DNA from: an uncultured Mediterranea sp. | GTDB lineage: Bacteria; Bacteroidota; Bacteroidia; Bacteroidales; Bacteroidaceae | Reading direction: 5' to 3' | DNA: 64,000 bases | Assembly (NCBI RefSeq): GCF_902493215.1 | Contig: NZ_CABUOL010000012.1 | Coordinates: 1-64,000 of the forward strand | In this document: in pieces, positions 30,627 through 40,206 of the stretch | Layout of the letters: the number at the start of each line of letters is the position of its first letter | Position numbering within the stretch: position 1 is the first letter of the stretch | The notes under the pieces: model-generated | The model's input: only the letters and a program-made list of their open reading frames with translations | Database searches by the model: none | What the model was told of the DNA's origin: nothing | Position numbers and translations under genes: made by a program

Positions 30627-31832
30627 ATGGAACAGAAATTCATAGTCATCGGCATGGACGACCGCCCGCAGCCCTACTTTCCTCCCGAAGTACAGGAGCT
30701 CATCCGCTGCGGGAAAGTCTTTTCGGGCGGTATCCGTCACCACGAAATCGTGTCGTCCCTGCTGCCCGACGATGCCCGGTGGATAGACATCACCGTGCCG
30801 CTGGACGACGTTTTTGCCCGCTACGAAGCCCACTTCGCTTCCGAAGGCAGCCCGCTGCTGGTCTTTGCCTCGGGCGACCCGCTCTTTTTCGGCTTCGCCA
30901 ATACCATCCGGCGGAAGATGCCAGAGGCAGACATCCGCCTATTCCCGTCGTTCAACTCCCTGCAGACGCTGGCCCACCGGCTGGTGATACCCTACAACGA
31001 CATGCGCACCGTGTCGCTCACCGGCCGCCCCTGGCAGGAGCTGGACCGTGCCCTGATAGAGCGTGCTCCGCACATCGGCCTGCTGACCGACCGAGAACAT
31101 ACGCCCGACGCCATTGCCCGACGCCTGCTGGACTTTGGTTACAACGGTTACACGATGTACGTGGGCGAACACCTGGGCAACCCGTCCCAAGAACGCATCC
31201 GGCAGATGAGCCTAGAAGAAGCCTCACAAAGCCGCTTCGAGCACCCCAACAACCTGATGCTTGTAGCCCGCCAACCGCTTCCTCCCCGCCCCTTCGGTAT
31301 CCCCGACGAGGCTTTCGAACACCTGGACGGACGGGCACGCATGATTACCAAGGCGCCCATCCGTCTGCTCACGTTGCAGGCACTCGAACTGTCGGGCCGC
31401 CACGTCCTGTGGGACATCGGTTTCTGCACGGGCTCTGTGTCCATCGAAGCCCGCCTGCAGTTTCCTCATCTCAAAGTTGTGGCGTTCGAAGTGCGTCCCG
31501 AAGGCCGGCATCTGATGGAAGTGAACAGCCGCCGCTTCGGCGTGCCGGGCATCACGGCCCTTATCGGTGACTTTCTGCAGGCCGATTTAACAGACCTTCC
31601 ACGTCCGGACGCCGTGTTCATCGGAGGCCACGGAGGTCGGCTGGACAACATGCTGTCCCGCATCCGCGAAGTGCTCCTGCCGGAAGGCTGCATCGTGCTC
31701 AACTCCGTATCGGCCGAAAGCCGCGAAGCCTTCTGCACGGGCATCCGCGACCTGGGCATGAAGCTCTGCCCAGCCCTGCACGTGGCACTGAACGACTACA
31801 ACCCCATCGATATCCTGAAAGCTACCTTTTAA
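30627..31832 (+). CDS. cbiET: precorrin-6Y/7 methyltransferase and decarboxylase, CbiE-CbiT fusion
   Basis: 401 aa. The N-terminal CbiE domain (about 1-200) methylates C5 and starts with FIVIGMDDRPQPYF. The C-terminal CbiT domain (about 215-401) methylates C15 and decarboxylates the C12 acetate; its SAM-binding motif is VLWDIGFCTGSVSIEA, with later DAVFIGGHGGRLD. The fusion equals CobL of aerobic producers. It lies 24 nt after cbiH-cbiC and 21 nt before cbiG-cbiF. Confidence 0.95.
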   Translation: MEQKFIVIGMDDRPQPYFPPEVQELIRCGKVFSGGIRHHEIVSSLLPDDARWIDITVPLDDVFARYEAHFASEGSPLLVFASGDPLFFGFANTIRRKMPEADIRLFPSFNSLQTLAHRLVIPYNDMRTVSLTGRPWQELDRALIERAPHIGLLTDREHTPDAIARRLLDFGYNGYTMYVGEHLGNPSQERIRQMSLEEASQSRFEHPNNLMLVARQPLPPRPFGIPDEAFEHLDGRARMITKAPIRLLTLQALELSGRHVLWDIGFCTGSVSIEARLQFPHLKVVAFEVRPEGRHLMEVNSRRFGVPGITALIGDFLQADLTDLPRPDAVFIGGHGGRLDNMLSRIREVLLPEGCIVLNSVSAESREAFCTGIRDLGMKLCPALHVALNDYNPIDILKATF

Positions 31833-31853
31833 CGTCAAAACTTTAGCATTAGC

Positions 31854-33710
31854 ATGAAAACAGCGATTCTCATCATATCCGAAAAAGGTCTGGGCATAGC
31901 CCGGCAGCTTGTACGCGAATTTCCGCAGACGACCCTTGTCAGTACCACGGTGCAGGCAGACGACTGCCAACCGATAGACAGCTATGACCTTTTCCTGAAA
32001 GAACATTTCCACCGCTTCGACGCCTTCCTCTTCATCGGAGCCATGGGCATCTGTGTGCGCAGCATCGCCCCCTATATCCGGGACAAGCATACCGATCCTG
32101 CCGTAGTCTGCATCGACAGTACCGGCCACTACGTCATCCCCGTGCTTTCGGGCCACATCGGTGGGGCCAACGAACTGGCGCAGAACGTGGCCGGAGCCCT
32201 GGGAGCCGAAGCCGTTGTCACGACACAAAGCGACCGCACCAGTCTGTGGGCACTCGACACGCTGGGCCAGCCGTATGGATGGACCTGCCTGCCCGCCGAC
32301 TCCGAAGGACGCACCCTGCAGCCTACGGATGAAAGCCACCGCGCCTTGAACCGACTCATCGGTCTGTTCGTCAAGCAGGTGCCTACCCTGCTCTATATCG
32401 GTGTGCGTGTGCCGGGTGTAGAAAAGCTGGAACAGAGCTGCCCATCCCATGTCACCCTCCGCTACGGCCGTTTCGAAGACATCGACCTGAAGCCCTACGA
32501 ACTGCTGTTGCTCCTGACACCCTTCTGCCACAACACGGCCGGAGTGCCCACCCTCTACTACATTCCACGGGTGCTCCATGCGGGCATCGGCCTGGCCCAC
32601 GAAGCCGGCCCTACCGACGAAATCATCACCTGCCTGAACGATACCCTCCTGGAACACCGCCTCCAGCCGGCCGCCATTGCCGACTATGCCACCATCTGCG
32701 AAAAGCGCGAAGAGCCTGTAGTCAAGCAGCTCCAGACCCGGCAGACCGTGCACTTCTATACAGCCGACGAACTGAAGACCGTCGACGTGCCTACCCCGAG
32801 TGAAGTGGTGCAGAAGCACATGGGCACTCCCAGCGTCAGCGAGGCGGCCGCCCTGCTGGCCTCGGACGGCGGTCGGCTGGTACTGAACAAGCAGAAAGGC
32901 AGTAACTATACGCTGGCCGTAGCTGTAAGTCAAGATGTATTGACCGACCACGGCCACATCGAGATTGTAGGAGCCGGTCCCGGCGACCCCGACCTGATAT
33001 CGGTACGCGGACGGCAGATGCTGGAGAAGGCCGACCTGATACTCTACGCCGGCAGCCTGGTGCCTCGCGAGCTGACCCACTGCGCCAAGCCCGGCGCCAC
33101 GGTGCGTAGCTCCGCTTCGATGAACCTGGAGGAACAGTTTGCCCTGATGAAGGAATTCTACGACCGCGGGCAGTTCATCGTCCGCCTGCACACGGGCGAC
33201 CCCTGTATCTACGGAGCCATTCAGGAACAGATGAACTACTTCGACCGCTACGGCATGAGTTACCACATCACGCCGGGCATCTCGTCCTTCCAGGCCGCCG
33301 CAGCAGCATTGAAATCGCAGTTCACCATCCCCGAGAAGGTACAGAGCATCATCCTGACCCGCGGTGAAGGACGCACCCCCATGCCTCCGCGCGAGAAACT
33401 GCACCTCATGGCCCGCTCGCAGAGCACCATGTGTATCTTCCTCAGCGCCGGCATCGTAGACCAGGTACAGGCCGAACTGCTGCAGGAGTATCCCGAAGAC
33501 ACTCCCGTGGCCGCCTGCTACCACCTGACGTGGAAGGACGAACGCATCTACCGTGGCGTATTGAAAGATCTTGCCCGCATCGTGAAGGACAACCAACTGA
33601 CATTGACCACCATGATCGTGGTGGGCGAAGCTATCGACAACCGCCAGGGCCTCTCGCGCCTGTACGCTCACGAATTTGCCCATCTGTACCGCAACGCCAC
33701 CGACCGATAA
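31854..33710 (+). CDS. cbiG-cbiF: fused CbiG (cobalt-precorrin-5A hydrolase) and CbiF (precorrin-4 C11-methyltransferase)
   Basis: 618 aa. Residues about 1-350 are CbiG: N-terminal domain with FIGAMGICVRSIAPYI and VIPVLSGHIGGANELA, C-terminal part with AGIGLAHEAGPTDEI. It opens the ring lactone and releases acetaldehyde, a step of the anaerobic route. Residues about 360-618 are CbiF/CobM (IEIVGAGPGDPDLISVRG, LHTGDPCIYGAIQEQM). CbiG marks the pathway as early-cobalt (anaerobic). The order of catalysis is CbiF then CbiG, so the fusion joins two consecutive steps. Confidence 0.95.
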   Translation: MKTAILIISEKGLGIARQLVREFPQTTLVSTTVQADDCQPIDSYDLFLKEHFHRFDAFLFIGAMGICVRSIAPYIRDKHTDPAVVCIDSTGHYVIPVLSGHIGGANELAQNVAGALGAEAVVTTQSDRTSLWALDTLGQPYGWTCLPADSEGRTLQPTDESHRALNRLIGLFVKQVPTLLYIGVRVPGVEKLEQSCPSHVTLRYGRFEDIDLKPYELLLLLTPFCHNTAGVPTLYYIPRVLHAGIGLAHEAGPTDEIITCLNDTLLEHRLQPAAIADYATICEKREEPVVKQLQTRQTVHFYTADELKTVDVPTPSEVVQKHMGTPSVSEAAALLASDGGRLVLNKQKGSNYTLAVAVSQDVLTDHGHIEIVGAGPGDPDLISVRGRQMLEKADLILYAGSLVPRELTHCAKPGATVRSSASMNLEEQFALMKEFYDRGQFIVRLHTGDPCIYGAIQEQMNYFDRYGMSYHITPGISSFQAAAAALKSQFTIPEKVQSIILTRGEGRTPMPPREKLHLMARSQSTMCIFLSAGIVDQVQAELLQEYPEDTPVAACYHLTWKDERIYRGVLKDLARIVKDNQLTLTTMIVVGEAIDNRQGLSRLYAHEFAHLYRNATDR

Positions 33711-33737
33711 TCGTCTCATCCCTAACCAGATACCTGT

Positions 33738-35630
33738 ATGATTCTTATCTTAGGCGGAACTACCGAAGGCCGGACAGCGGCCAAGACCCTGGAAGAGGCT
33801 GGACAGCCTTTCTACTACTCCACCCGTGGTGACGAGCAGGAAGTAACCCTGCATCACGGCATCCGGCTGCAAGGTGGCATGGATACCGAAGCCTTGGCCG
33901 ACTTCTGCCGGCAGCACGACATCCGGCTGCTGGTGGATGCTGCTCACCCCTTTGCCGCACAGCTGCATCAGAACGTGGCCGAAGCCGCCACGCAGTTGTC
34001 CCTGCCGGTCATCCGCTTCGAACGCCTCTACCCGCCCCGTGAAGCCTGCCCCGTGGAATGGATGGACAACTACCCCGAAGCCATGGAACAGATACGCCAG
34101 GGACATCCGTCGTCTTTTCTGGCCCTGACTGGCGTACAGAGCATCGGAAAAATGGCTCCGCTATGGCAGGAAGCCGACTTTCCCTGCTACTTCCGTATCC
34201 TGGACCGAGACAGCTCGCGCCACCTGGCCAACCGTCAGGGATTTCCCCGCGAACGCCTCCTGTACTACCACGAAGGCGAAGACGAACGGCAACTGCTGGA
34301 ACAGCTCCGTCCAGACGTTATCCTACTGAAAGAAAGCGGATTGTCAGGAGGATTTAAAGAAAAGGTTGAAGCGGCCGCCTCGCTCGGCATCCGGATACTG
34401 GCCCTGCGCCGACCGCCGCTGCCTACCTCCTTCATCACCGTGACAGGCAGGCACGGACTCCGTCGGAAGGTGGAACAACTGCTGCCCGACTTCTATGCGC
34501 AGCACACGGGACTGACGACCGGTACCTGCGCCACCGCCGCTGCCGTAGCCGCCACATGGGAAGCCCTGCACAACGGCGACGAGAGACGGCCCGACGAATT
34601 TCCTGTGGTGCTGCCCGACGGCGAGATACTCTCCGTCGCCGCCCGCACGAGCAGCCGCACCGTCTCGGCCGACGGACAGACCGTCTGCGCCTCGGCCAGC
34701 GTTGTCAAGGATGCGGGCGACGACCCCGACATCACCGATGGCCTGACGATAGAAGCCCGCGTCGTGCTGCATCTTTCGGACCGACCATGCGCCTCCGACA
34801 CCTTACCCGTCGACATCGACGGCGGGGCGGGCGTGGGCCGCGTCACCCTGCCCGGACTGGATGCCGCCGTGGGCCAGGCAGCCATCAACGCCACGCCACG
34901 CCGCATGATAGCTACCGGCATCCGCTACCTGCTCTCCACCCTGCCCAAACAGTCCCAGCATCCCATCCGGGCCGAAGTCATCCTCTCCGTCCCCCAAGGT
35001 GAAGAAATAGCCCGACGCACCTTCAACCCGCGCCTGGGTATCGTGGGCGGCATCTCCATCATCGGTACTTCGGGCATCGTGAAACCATTCTCTACAGAAG
35101 CCTTCATCCACTCCATCGCCAAGTCCATGGATGTGGCTCGTGCCACGGGCAGCCCGCGTGTCGTCATCAACTCCGGTGCCAAGAGCGAACGCTTCGTCCG
35201 TGCCTACTACCCCGACCTGCCTCCGCAAGCCTTCGTACACTACGGCAACTTCATCGGCGAGACGCTGAAGCTGGCCGACAACCTCCGCGTACCCCGTGTT
35301 ACACTGGGTGTCATGATTGGAAAGGCCGTCAAGCTGGCCGAAGGCCATCTGAACACACACAGCCGCCAGGTGACGATGAACCGCGATTTCATCGCCTCGC
35401 TGGCCCGCGAAGCCGGATGCAGTGGAGACATCTGTACCCGCATCGGCAGCCTCAACCTGGCCCGCGAACTGTGGACACTTATTCCGCAGACTATTATACC
35501 CGTCTTTGCACACACTATTCTGATGCATTGTTATCATCACTGTGCCCCTTTACTGTCACACGGCGAACTGACCATCCTCCTCATTTCGGAAGAGGGAAAA
35601 ATCTATTCATCTTCCGTTCGTACCAATTGA
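33738..35630 (+). CDS. cbiJ-cbiD: fused CbiJ (precorrin-6A reductase) and CbiD (C1-methyltransferase)
   Basis: 630 aa. Residues about 1-240 are CbiJ/CobK (MILILGGTTEGRTAAKTLEE, LLVDAAHPFAAQLHQN, ILLKESGLSGGFKEKV). Residues about 255-630 are CbiD, with TGLTTGTCATAAAVAA at its start and FGVPG-like glycine turns replaced by RLGIVGGISIIGTSGIV. CbiD methylates C1 and CbiJ reduces the ring in the next step. Last gene of the operon; a bidirectional terminator follows. No CbiL, cobalt chelatase or CbiA is present in the window. Confidence 0.94.
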   Translation: MILILGGTTEGRTAAKTLEEAGQPFYYSTRGDEQEVTLHHGIRLQGGMDTEALADFCRQHDIRLLVDAAHPFAAQLHQNVAEAATQLSLPVIRFERLYPPREACPVEWMDNYPEAMEQIRQGHPSSFLALTGVQSIGKMAPLWQEADFPCYFRILDRDSSRHLANRQGFPRERLLYYHEGEDERQLLEQLRPDVILLKESGLSGGFKEKVEAAASLGIRILALRRPPLPTSFITVTGRHGLRRKVEQLLPDFYAQHTGLTTGTCATAAAVAATWEALHNGDERRPDEFPVVLPDGEILSVAARTSSRTVSADGQTVCASASVVKDAGDDPDITDGLTIEARVVLHLSDRPCASDTLPVDIDGGAGVGRVTLPGLDAAVGQAAINATPRRMIATGIRYLLSTLPKQSQHPIRAEVILSVPQGEEIARRTFNPRLGIVGGISIIGTSGIVKPFSTEAFIHSIAKSMDVARATGSPRVVINSGAKSERFVRAYYPDLPPQAFVHYGNFIGETLKLADNLRVPRVTLGVMIGKAVKLAEGHLNTHSRQVTMNRDFIASLAREAGCSGDICTRIGSLNLARELWTLIPQTIIPVFAHTILMHCYHHCAPLLSHGELTILLISEEGKIYSSSVRTN

Positions 35631-35654
35631 ACAGAACTTGCATACAACATACAA

Positions 35655-35698
35655 AAAGAATGTAGACAATCTGTTTCCTTCTTGTCTACATTCTTTTA
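35655..35698. terminator. bidirectional terminator between convergent operons
   Basis: AAAGAATGTAGACAA pairs with TTGTCTACATTCTTT across an 11-nt loop, with A- and T-rich ends. It serves both the corrin operon and the efflux operon on the other strand. Confidence 0.85.
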
Positions 35699-35755
35699 TC
35701 AAAACATATATATTCTGTCCACCGACAGAATTTAAACGGAACATACCCTAAAGTC

Positions 35756-37048
35756 TCATCGGCCTGTAGCCTGCAAATAAGTCCGTTTCTTTACCTCATA
35801 CTGCATGCACGATTCGACATATTTGTCCCGACTTTGCTGATAGAGAGTCTGCGCATCCAGCAATTCGCTCATCGCGCATGTCCCTGCCGCATAATAATCC
35901 GTGTTAAGTCTCAAGTTTTCGTCGGCCTGTTCTATGGACAGAAGAGCTATCTCCATTTGTTTGTAAGCATCGTTCAGTTCGTTCCAGGCATTCTGCATAC
36001 GGATAACAAGCATCTGACTTTGGTCTTCCAACTGATTCTCGGCATTCTGCACACGGAGTTTGTCCCGTTTCATCTCGTGCGTCCCGCTCCACCAACCGGT
36101 CAGCGGAACACTGACAGTCGCAAACCCGACCCAGAACGACTGGTCTCTGTCCATCAGGTTTTCATATACATAGCCACCACCTATAGCCACCGTCGGAAGA
36201 TGCTTGCCCACGGTCAGCTTCCGTTGCAGACGAGTTGCCTTCAAGTTCTGCTGCAGCAGATGATATTCTTCTGTCAGCAGAAGAGAAACATCCGGATTCC
36301 GGTACAGGCTGTCCGGCCGTTCCGGAAGTTTCCAACCGATATTCATTTGCACATCAATGCTGTCTGTTGGATGTCCAATGTATTGTGCAAGCATATTACG
36401 CGACAAGGCAAGTGCATTTTCCACTTCTATACGCCCGCTGCGGGTTTCATTCTGCCGAAGCTGCACCTGTAAAAGATCATTGCGCGTAGTAAGTCCCGCA
36501 TGGACGACAGCCTCAACATCCGCGTTCAACCGTTCCAATTGTTTTTCTACTGTAGAAATGGTCCTTAATTTTTCCTTCAAAGTCACAACCTGCCAAAAAT
36601 ATTGCTCGGTTGTCAGCCTTACTTCTTTCTCCGAAAGGTTACGCTGCAAACGTTTCACCTCGACATTGACCTCGGCGAGTTTGTTACCATGAACTATCTG
36701 ACCACCGGTAAAAAGAGGCAGACTGGCCGTAACACCGCCCATCACTCCATCCTTCATCATCGAGATACCCTGTCCGGGGGCCATTTCCATCTGCAAGAGA
36801 CCTTGATCAGCCACAAAAGCCCCTCCTCCGGCCATTACACTGGGGAAATAATTGGTAAAGGCTGACTGACGGTCCTGACGGGCCGCATAAAGATCATTGA
36901 CGGCATTTTTAATGCGTACATTATTGCTCAAAGCTTCTTGAATACATTCGTCCAATGTATATGTATGCTGGGCACGCAATGACAGGGGCATACATAAGCC
37001 TGTTACCATTCCCAGATACAGAAACATAATTTTATTTTTTACTTTCAT
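35756..37048 (-). CDS. TolC-family outer-membrane efflux protein
   Basis: 430 aa with a signal peptide (about 1-26, ending LRAQHTYTL). Two repeats of long amphipathic helices separated by short barrel strands, as in TolC/OprM. Third gene of a minus-strand operon after an MFP lipoprotein and an RND pump, so it is the outer-membrane duct of that pump. Gap to the pump gene is 49 nt. Confidence 0.92.
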   Translation of the reverse strand: MKVKNKIMFLYLGMVTGLCMPLSLRAQHTYTLDECIQEALSNNVRIKNAVNDLYAARQDRQSAFTNYFPSVMAGGGAFVADQGLLQMEMAPGQGISMMKDGVMGGVTASLPLFTGGQIVHGNKLAEVNVEVKRLQRNLSEKEVRLTTEQYFWQVVTLKEKLRTISTVEKQLERLNADVEAVVHAGLTTRNDLLQVQLRQNETRSGRIEVENALALSRNMLAQYIGHPTDSIDVQMNIGWKLPERPDSLYRNPDVSLLLTEEYHLLQQNLKATRLQRKLTVGKHLPTVAIGGGYVYENLMDRDQSFWVGFATVSVPLTGWWSGTHEMKRDKLRVQNAENQLEDQSQMLVIRMQNAWNELNDAYKQMEIALLSIEQADENLRLNTDYYAAGTCAMSELLDAQTLYQQSRDKYVESCMQYEVKKRTYLQATGR

Positions 37049-37097
37049 AATTTCATGTCGTTTACTCGTTCATATCTGATAAAAGCTCCCTATCGGA

Positions 37098-40000
37098 TTA
37101 TTGTTTTTCCAAAGCCTCACTTCTGACCCTTCGTCCCGTACTACCGCGGAAAATCAACAGATAACAAACAGGAAGGACAGTCAACAGAAATACCATGGTA
37201 ATCAGGGTTCCGTAACAAATAACCGTACCCATCGGCATCCACAAACCGCTTTTACCCAGTATCATCGGTATGACACCCATGGATGCGGCAGCCGATGTCA
37301 GAAAAATGGGACGCATACGCCGGCGGGCCGAATGATAGATGGCATCACGTACCCCCAGGCGTTCAACGGTACGCAATTCTTCGGCATAATCAATCATAAT
37401 GATGCCGTTTCGCACAATAATACCCATCAGACTGATGATACCCAATGTACTGGTCATACTGAAATCTACCCCCTGAATCAAGACTCCGACTGCAGTACCG
37501 AACAGGCAAAGTGTCATACTGGCAAAAATAAGCAGAGCGATGCTGATACGACGGAAATGAGCCAGCAGAATAAAGAAGATGATAAAAGCAGCAATGGCCA
37601 GAGCTCCCATAATAGGCGGTAAATTTTCATTGTCCTGCTCACGGTCACCTCCATAGGCAAGTTCCACTCCTGCAGGAAGCGGAATCTCTTCCAGACGTTT
37701 CATCAGTTTTGCAGTGAAGGCCGTCGGATTTACTTCACGACGCACGTCGGACATCACCGTAATGGTATAAACACCGTTCCTACGGACAATCTGTCCATCC
37801 TCCGAACAGGGCTCCATAACAGCCAGCTGACGCAAAGGAACATAAGACAGCCCTCCTGCTACAGGTATCAATTCTCCATTCAAATCAGAAAAAGAGGCAC
37901 TATCGGCCTTTTCGCTCTTCAAGGTTACAGGGATGGCATAATCTCCTTCCCACAGATTGGCCATCGGCAGACCATTTCCATAACGCATGGCCAATGTCGT
38001 TTCCAACTGTATATTGTTGATACCAAGACGGGTAGCTTCATCTTCCTTCATCCGTAACCGGACGGTCGTCTGCGGTTCGCTGAAGTTGGTCTGTGCAAGC
38101 TGTGTTTCAGGCATGTTACGCAGCAAAGCAAGATATTTCCCGGCAATGTTCTTCAATGTATCCAGATTGTTACCGCTCAAGCGCAATTCCACAGGATAGA
38201 CAGCCTGGCTGAAACTGATTTGCTTGAAACGGACCCTGGCTTCGGGAAAAGCGTTGGTGTATCGCGGAGCGTACTCATCGAGTAGCTGTACGGTTTCCTT
38301 GTTACCGGTCGTGTTGACAATCAGCTGCGCATAATTGGTACCTCCCAACTGAGGAGCGTATGCCGTATGAAACCTTGGCGAAGAGCAACCAACAAAAGCC
38401 GTAACAGAAAGTACACGCGGATCACGGCGAAGCAGGTGTTCTACACTATCGGCTACCAAAGCCGTCTTCTCTACCGCCGAACCTGTAGGCAGATATATTT
38501 CGACAGCAAACTGGTCACGGTCGGCTACAGGCATCAGACGTTGGGGCAACTGCCCCATCAGCACAATTCCGACAACAATGGAAACCAAACCCGAGAACAA
38601 CGTGATATACGGATGGGCAAAGCAGACGTCAAGCAACCGGTTATAATATTTCTGAAGTACGGAAAGAAACGAAAAACCTTTCTGTACGCCAGGTATCGGT
38701 TTACGGATAAACCAAAACTGCATAAACGGTACCAACAACATGGCCACCAGCAGCGATACGCCCAAAATAAGTGTAATGGACCATGGAAAGCTGAGCAGGA
38801 AGTCGTGTATCATTCCCTTGATAACGATCAAAAAGGGAAAGAACGTAATACTGATAGCCAGCGTAGCCGAAAATATGGATTTGAAGAAATGTGTGGCACT
38901 TTGAATGGAGGCATGCCAACGGGACATACCTTCACCCAGCTTCTCGAGATAACTGTCGATGATCACAATCGAATTGTCTACAATCATACCCAATGTGACG
39001 ATAAGTGCCGCCAACGTCACCGTATTCAGTTCGATACCAAAAGCATAGAACAACCCTAAAGAGATGAATATGGTAATGGGGATGGTAGAAGCTGCCACCA
39101 AAGCCACTTTCAAAGGTAAGAGCAACATAACGATAACGACCACAGCCCCGATGGCGATAAGCAACTCGTGCAGGAACGTATTGACGCTGTCGCCCACCAC
39201 CCGGGCCTGGTCGGTAATGCGGTACATATTCACTTCAGAAGGTAATTCCTTCTTGAAAAGAGTCAGTACATGATCCACTTCTTCGCCCATACGAACGATG
39301 TTCTGCCCCTTTTTCATCTCGACACTGAGCAGAATACACTTCGTCCCGTTATTGGTAATATAGCTGTCGGCGTGAGGATATTCCTTCACAACACGTGCCA
39401 CATCCTTCAGACGTATGTTGTGTCCTGACGGATCGTTGTAAACAATCTGTTCACGAATATCGGAAAGTGTATTGAAAGATTTCTCCACATGGATTGGCAA
39501 GACGTAATCGGGCGTCTGTATCCGGCCGCCCGAAGTTACGAATCCCTTGGCAAACAGTCCGGCCGCAATAGTCTGCTCGTTCAGACCATATTGCGACAGA
39601 CGGGCCGGATCGAGATAGACTGAAATCTGCTCCTTGCGTTCTCCGCTCACCGTCAATCGGCCTACGCTTTTGATACGGCGCAACCGGTCCATCAGTTCAT
39701 CCATATAGCCATGCAGTTCACGATAAGTTTTGTCCTTGCTTTCCATGGTGATAAGCAAAGCCGAGGTATCGCCGAAATCGTCCATCACCTGTATGGCCAG
39801 TACATTGGAAGGCAGTTGCGATTTGAACATGGCCACTCCGTGCTTGAACTTGCTCCAGAATTCATCCTTATTGTTCAGGTCATCGTTCAGTTCCACTTGA
39901 ACAAATACCATACCGTCACGGGTTGTCGAGAAAGTCTTTTCCTTCTTCACTTCCTTGTAAGTAAAGATATAGTCCTCCAACGGTTTGGTTACCTGTTCCA

Positions 40001-40199
40001 CCATTTCTTCTACGTTGATTCCCGGTGCCACAGCCACTACCATTCCCTGACGGATAGTGAAGTCGGGAAACTCATTCTTCTGCATCTCAGGCAAACTGTA
40101 TATACCGAATGCCACCAGACAGCATGTCACCAGAATCACTATCTGACGATAGTGCATGGCCCATTCCACTACGTTACGTTTCTTTTCCATCATCATCAC
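37098..40199 (-). CDS. RND-family efflux pump, inner-membrane subunit
   Basis: 1033 aa, the usual AcrB/MexB-type length. One N-terminal membrane helix, a large periplasmic loop, membrane helices 2-6 (about 335-540), a second periplasmic loop (about 555-850) and helices 7-12. In helix 4, TLAALIVTLGMIVDNSIVII carries the Asp of the proton relay. Substrate type (drugs, bile salts, metals) cannot be fixed; the motif set fits the hydrophobe/amphiphile branch better than heavy-metal CusA. Gap to the MFP gene is 7 nt. Confidence 0.93.
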   Translation of the reverse strand: MMMMEKKRNVVEWAMHYRQIVILVTCCLVAFGIYSLPEMQKNEFPDFTIRQGMVVAVAPGINVEEMVEQVTKPLEDYIFTYKEVKKEKTFSTTRDGMVFVQVELNDDLNNKDEFWSKFKHGVAMFKSQLPSNVLAIQVMDDFGDTSALLITMESKDKTYRELHGYMDELMDRLRRIKSVGRLTVSGERKEQISVYLDPARLSQYGLNEQTIAAGLFAKGFVTSGGRIQTPDYVLPIHVEKSFNTLSDIREQIVYNDPSGHNIRLKDVARVVKEYPHADSYITNNGTKCILLSVEMKKGQNIVRMGEEVDHVLTLFKKELPSEVNMYRITDQARVVGDSVNTFLHELLIAIGAVVVIVMLLLPLKVALVAASTIPITIFISLGLFYAFGIELNTVTLAALIVTLGMIVDNSIVIIDSYLEKLGEGMSRWHASIQSATHFFKSIFSATLAISITFFPFLIVIKGMIHDFLLSFPWSITLILGVSLLVAMLLVPFMQFWFIRKPIPGVQKGFSFLSVLQKYYNRLLDVCFAHPYITLFSGLVSIVVGIVLMGQLPQRLMPVADRDQFAVEIYLPTGSAVEKTALVADSVEHLLRRDPRVLSVTAFVGCSSPRFHTAYAPQLGGTNYAQLIVNTTGNKETVQLLDEYAPRYTNAFPEARVRFKQISFSQAVYPVELRLSGNNLDTLKNIAGKYLALLRNMPETQLAQTNFSEPQTTVRLRMKEDEATRLGINNIQLETTLAMRYGNGLPMANLWEGDYAIPVTLKSEKADSASFSDLNGELIPVAGGLSYVPLRQLAVMEPCSEDGQIVRRNGVYTITVMSDVRREVNPTAFTAKLMKRLEEIPLPAGVELAYGGDREQDNENLPPIMGALAIAAFIIFFILLAHFRRISIALLIFASMTLCLFGTAVGVLIQGVDFSMTSTLGIISLMGIIVRNGIIMIDYAEELRTVERLGVRDAIYHSARRRMRPIFLTSAAASMGVIPMILGKSGLWMPMGTVICYGTLITMVFLLTVLPVCYLLIFRGSTGRRVRSEALEKQ

Positions 40200-40206
40200 G
40201 CCTCCT

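Noticed and set aside
31587..33719. 710-codon open frame opposite cbiG-cbiF
   Set aside because: Shadow of a verified fusion enzyme, with biased composition.
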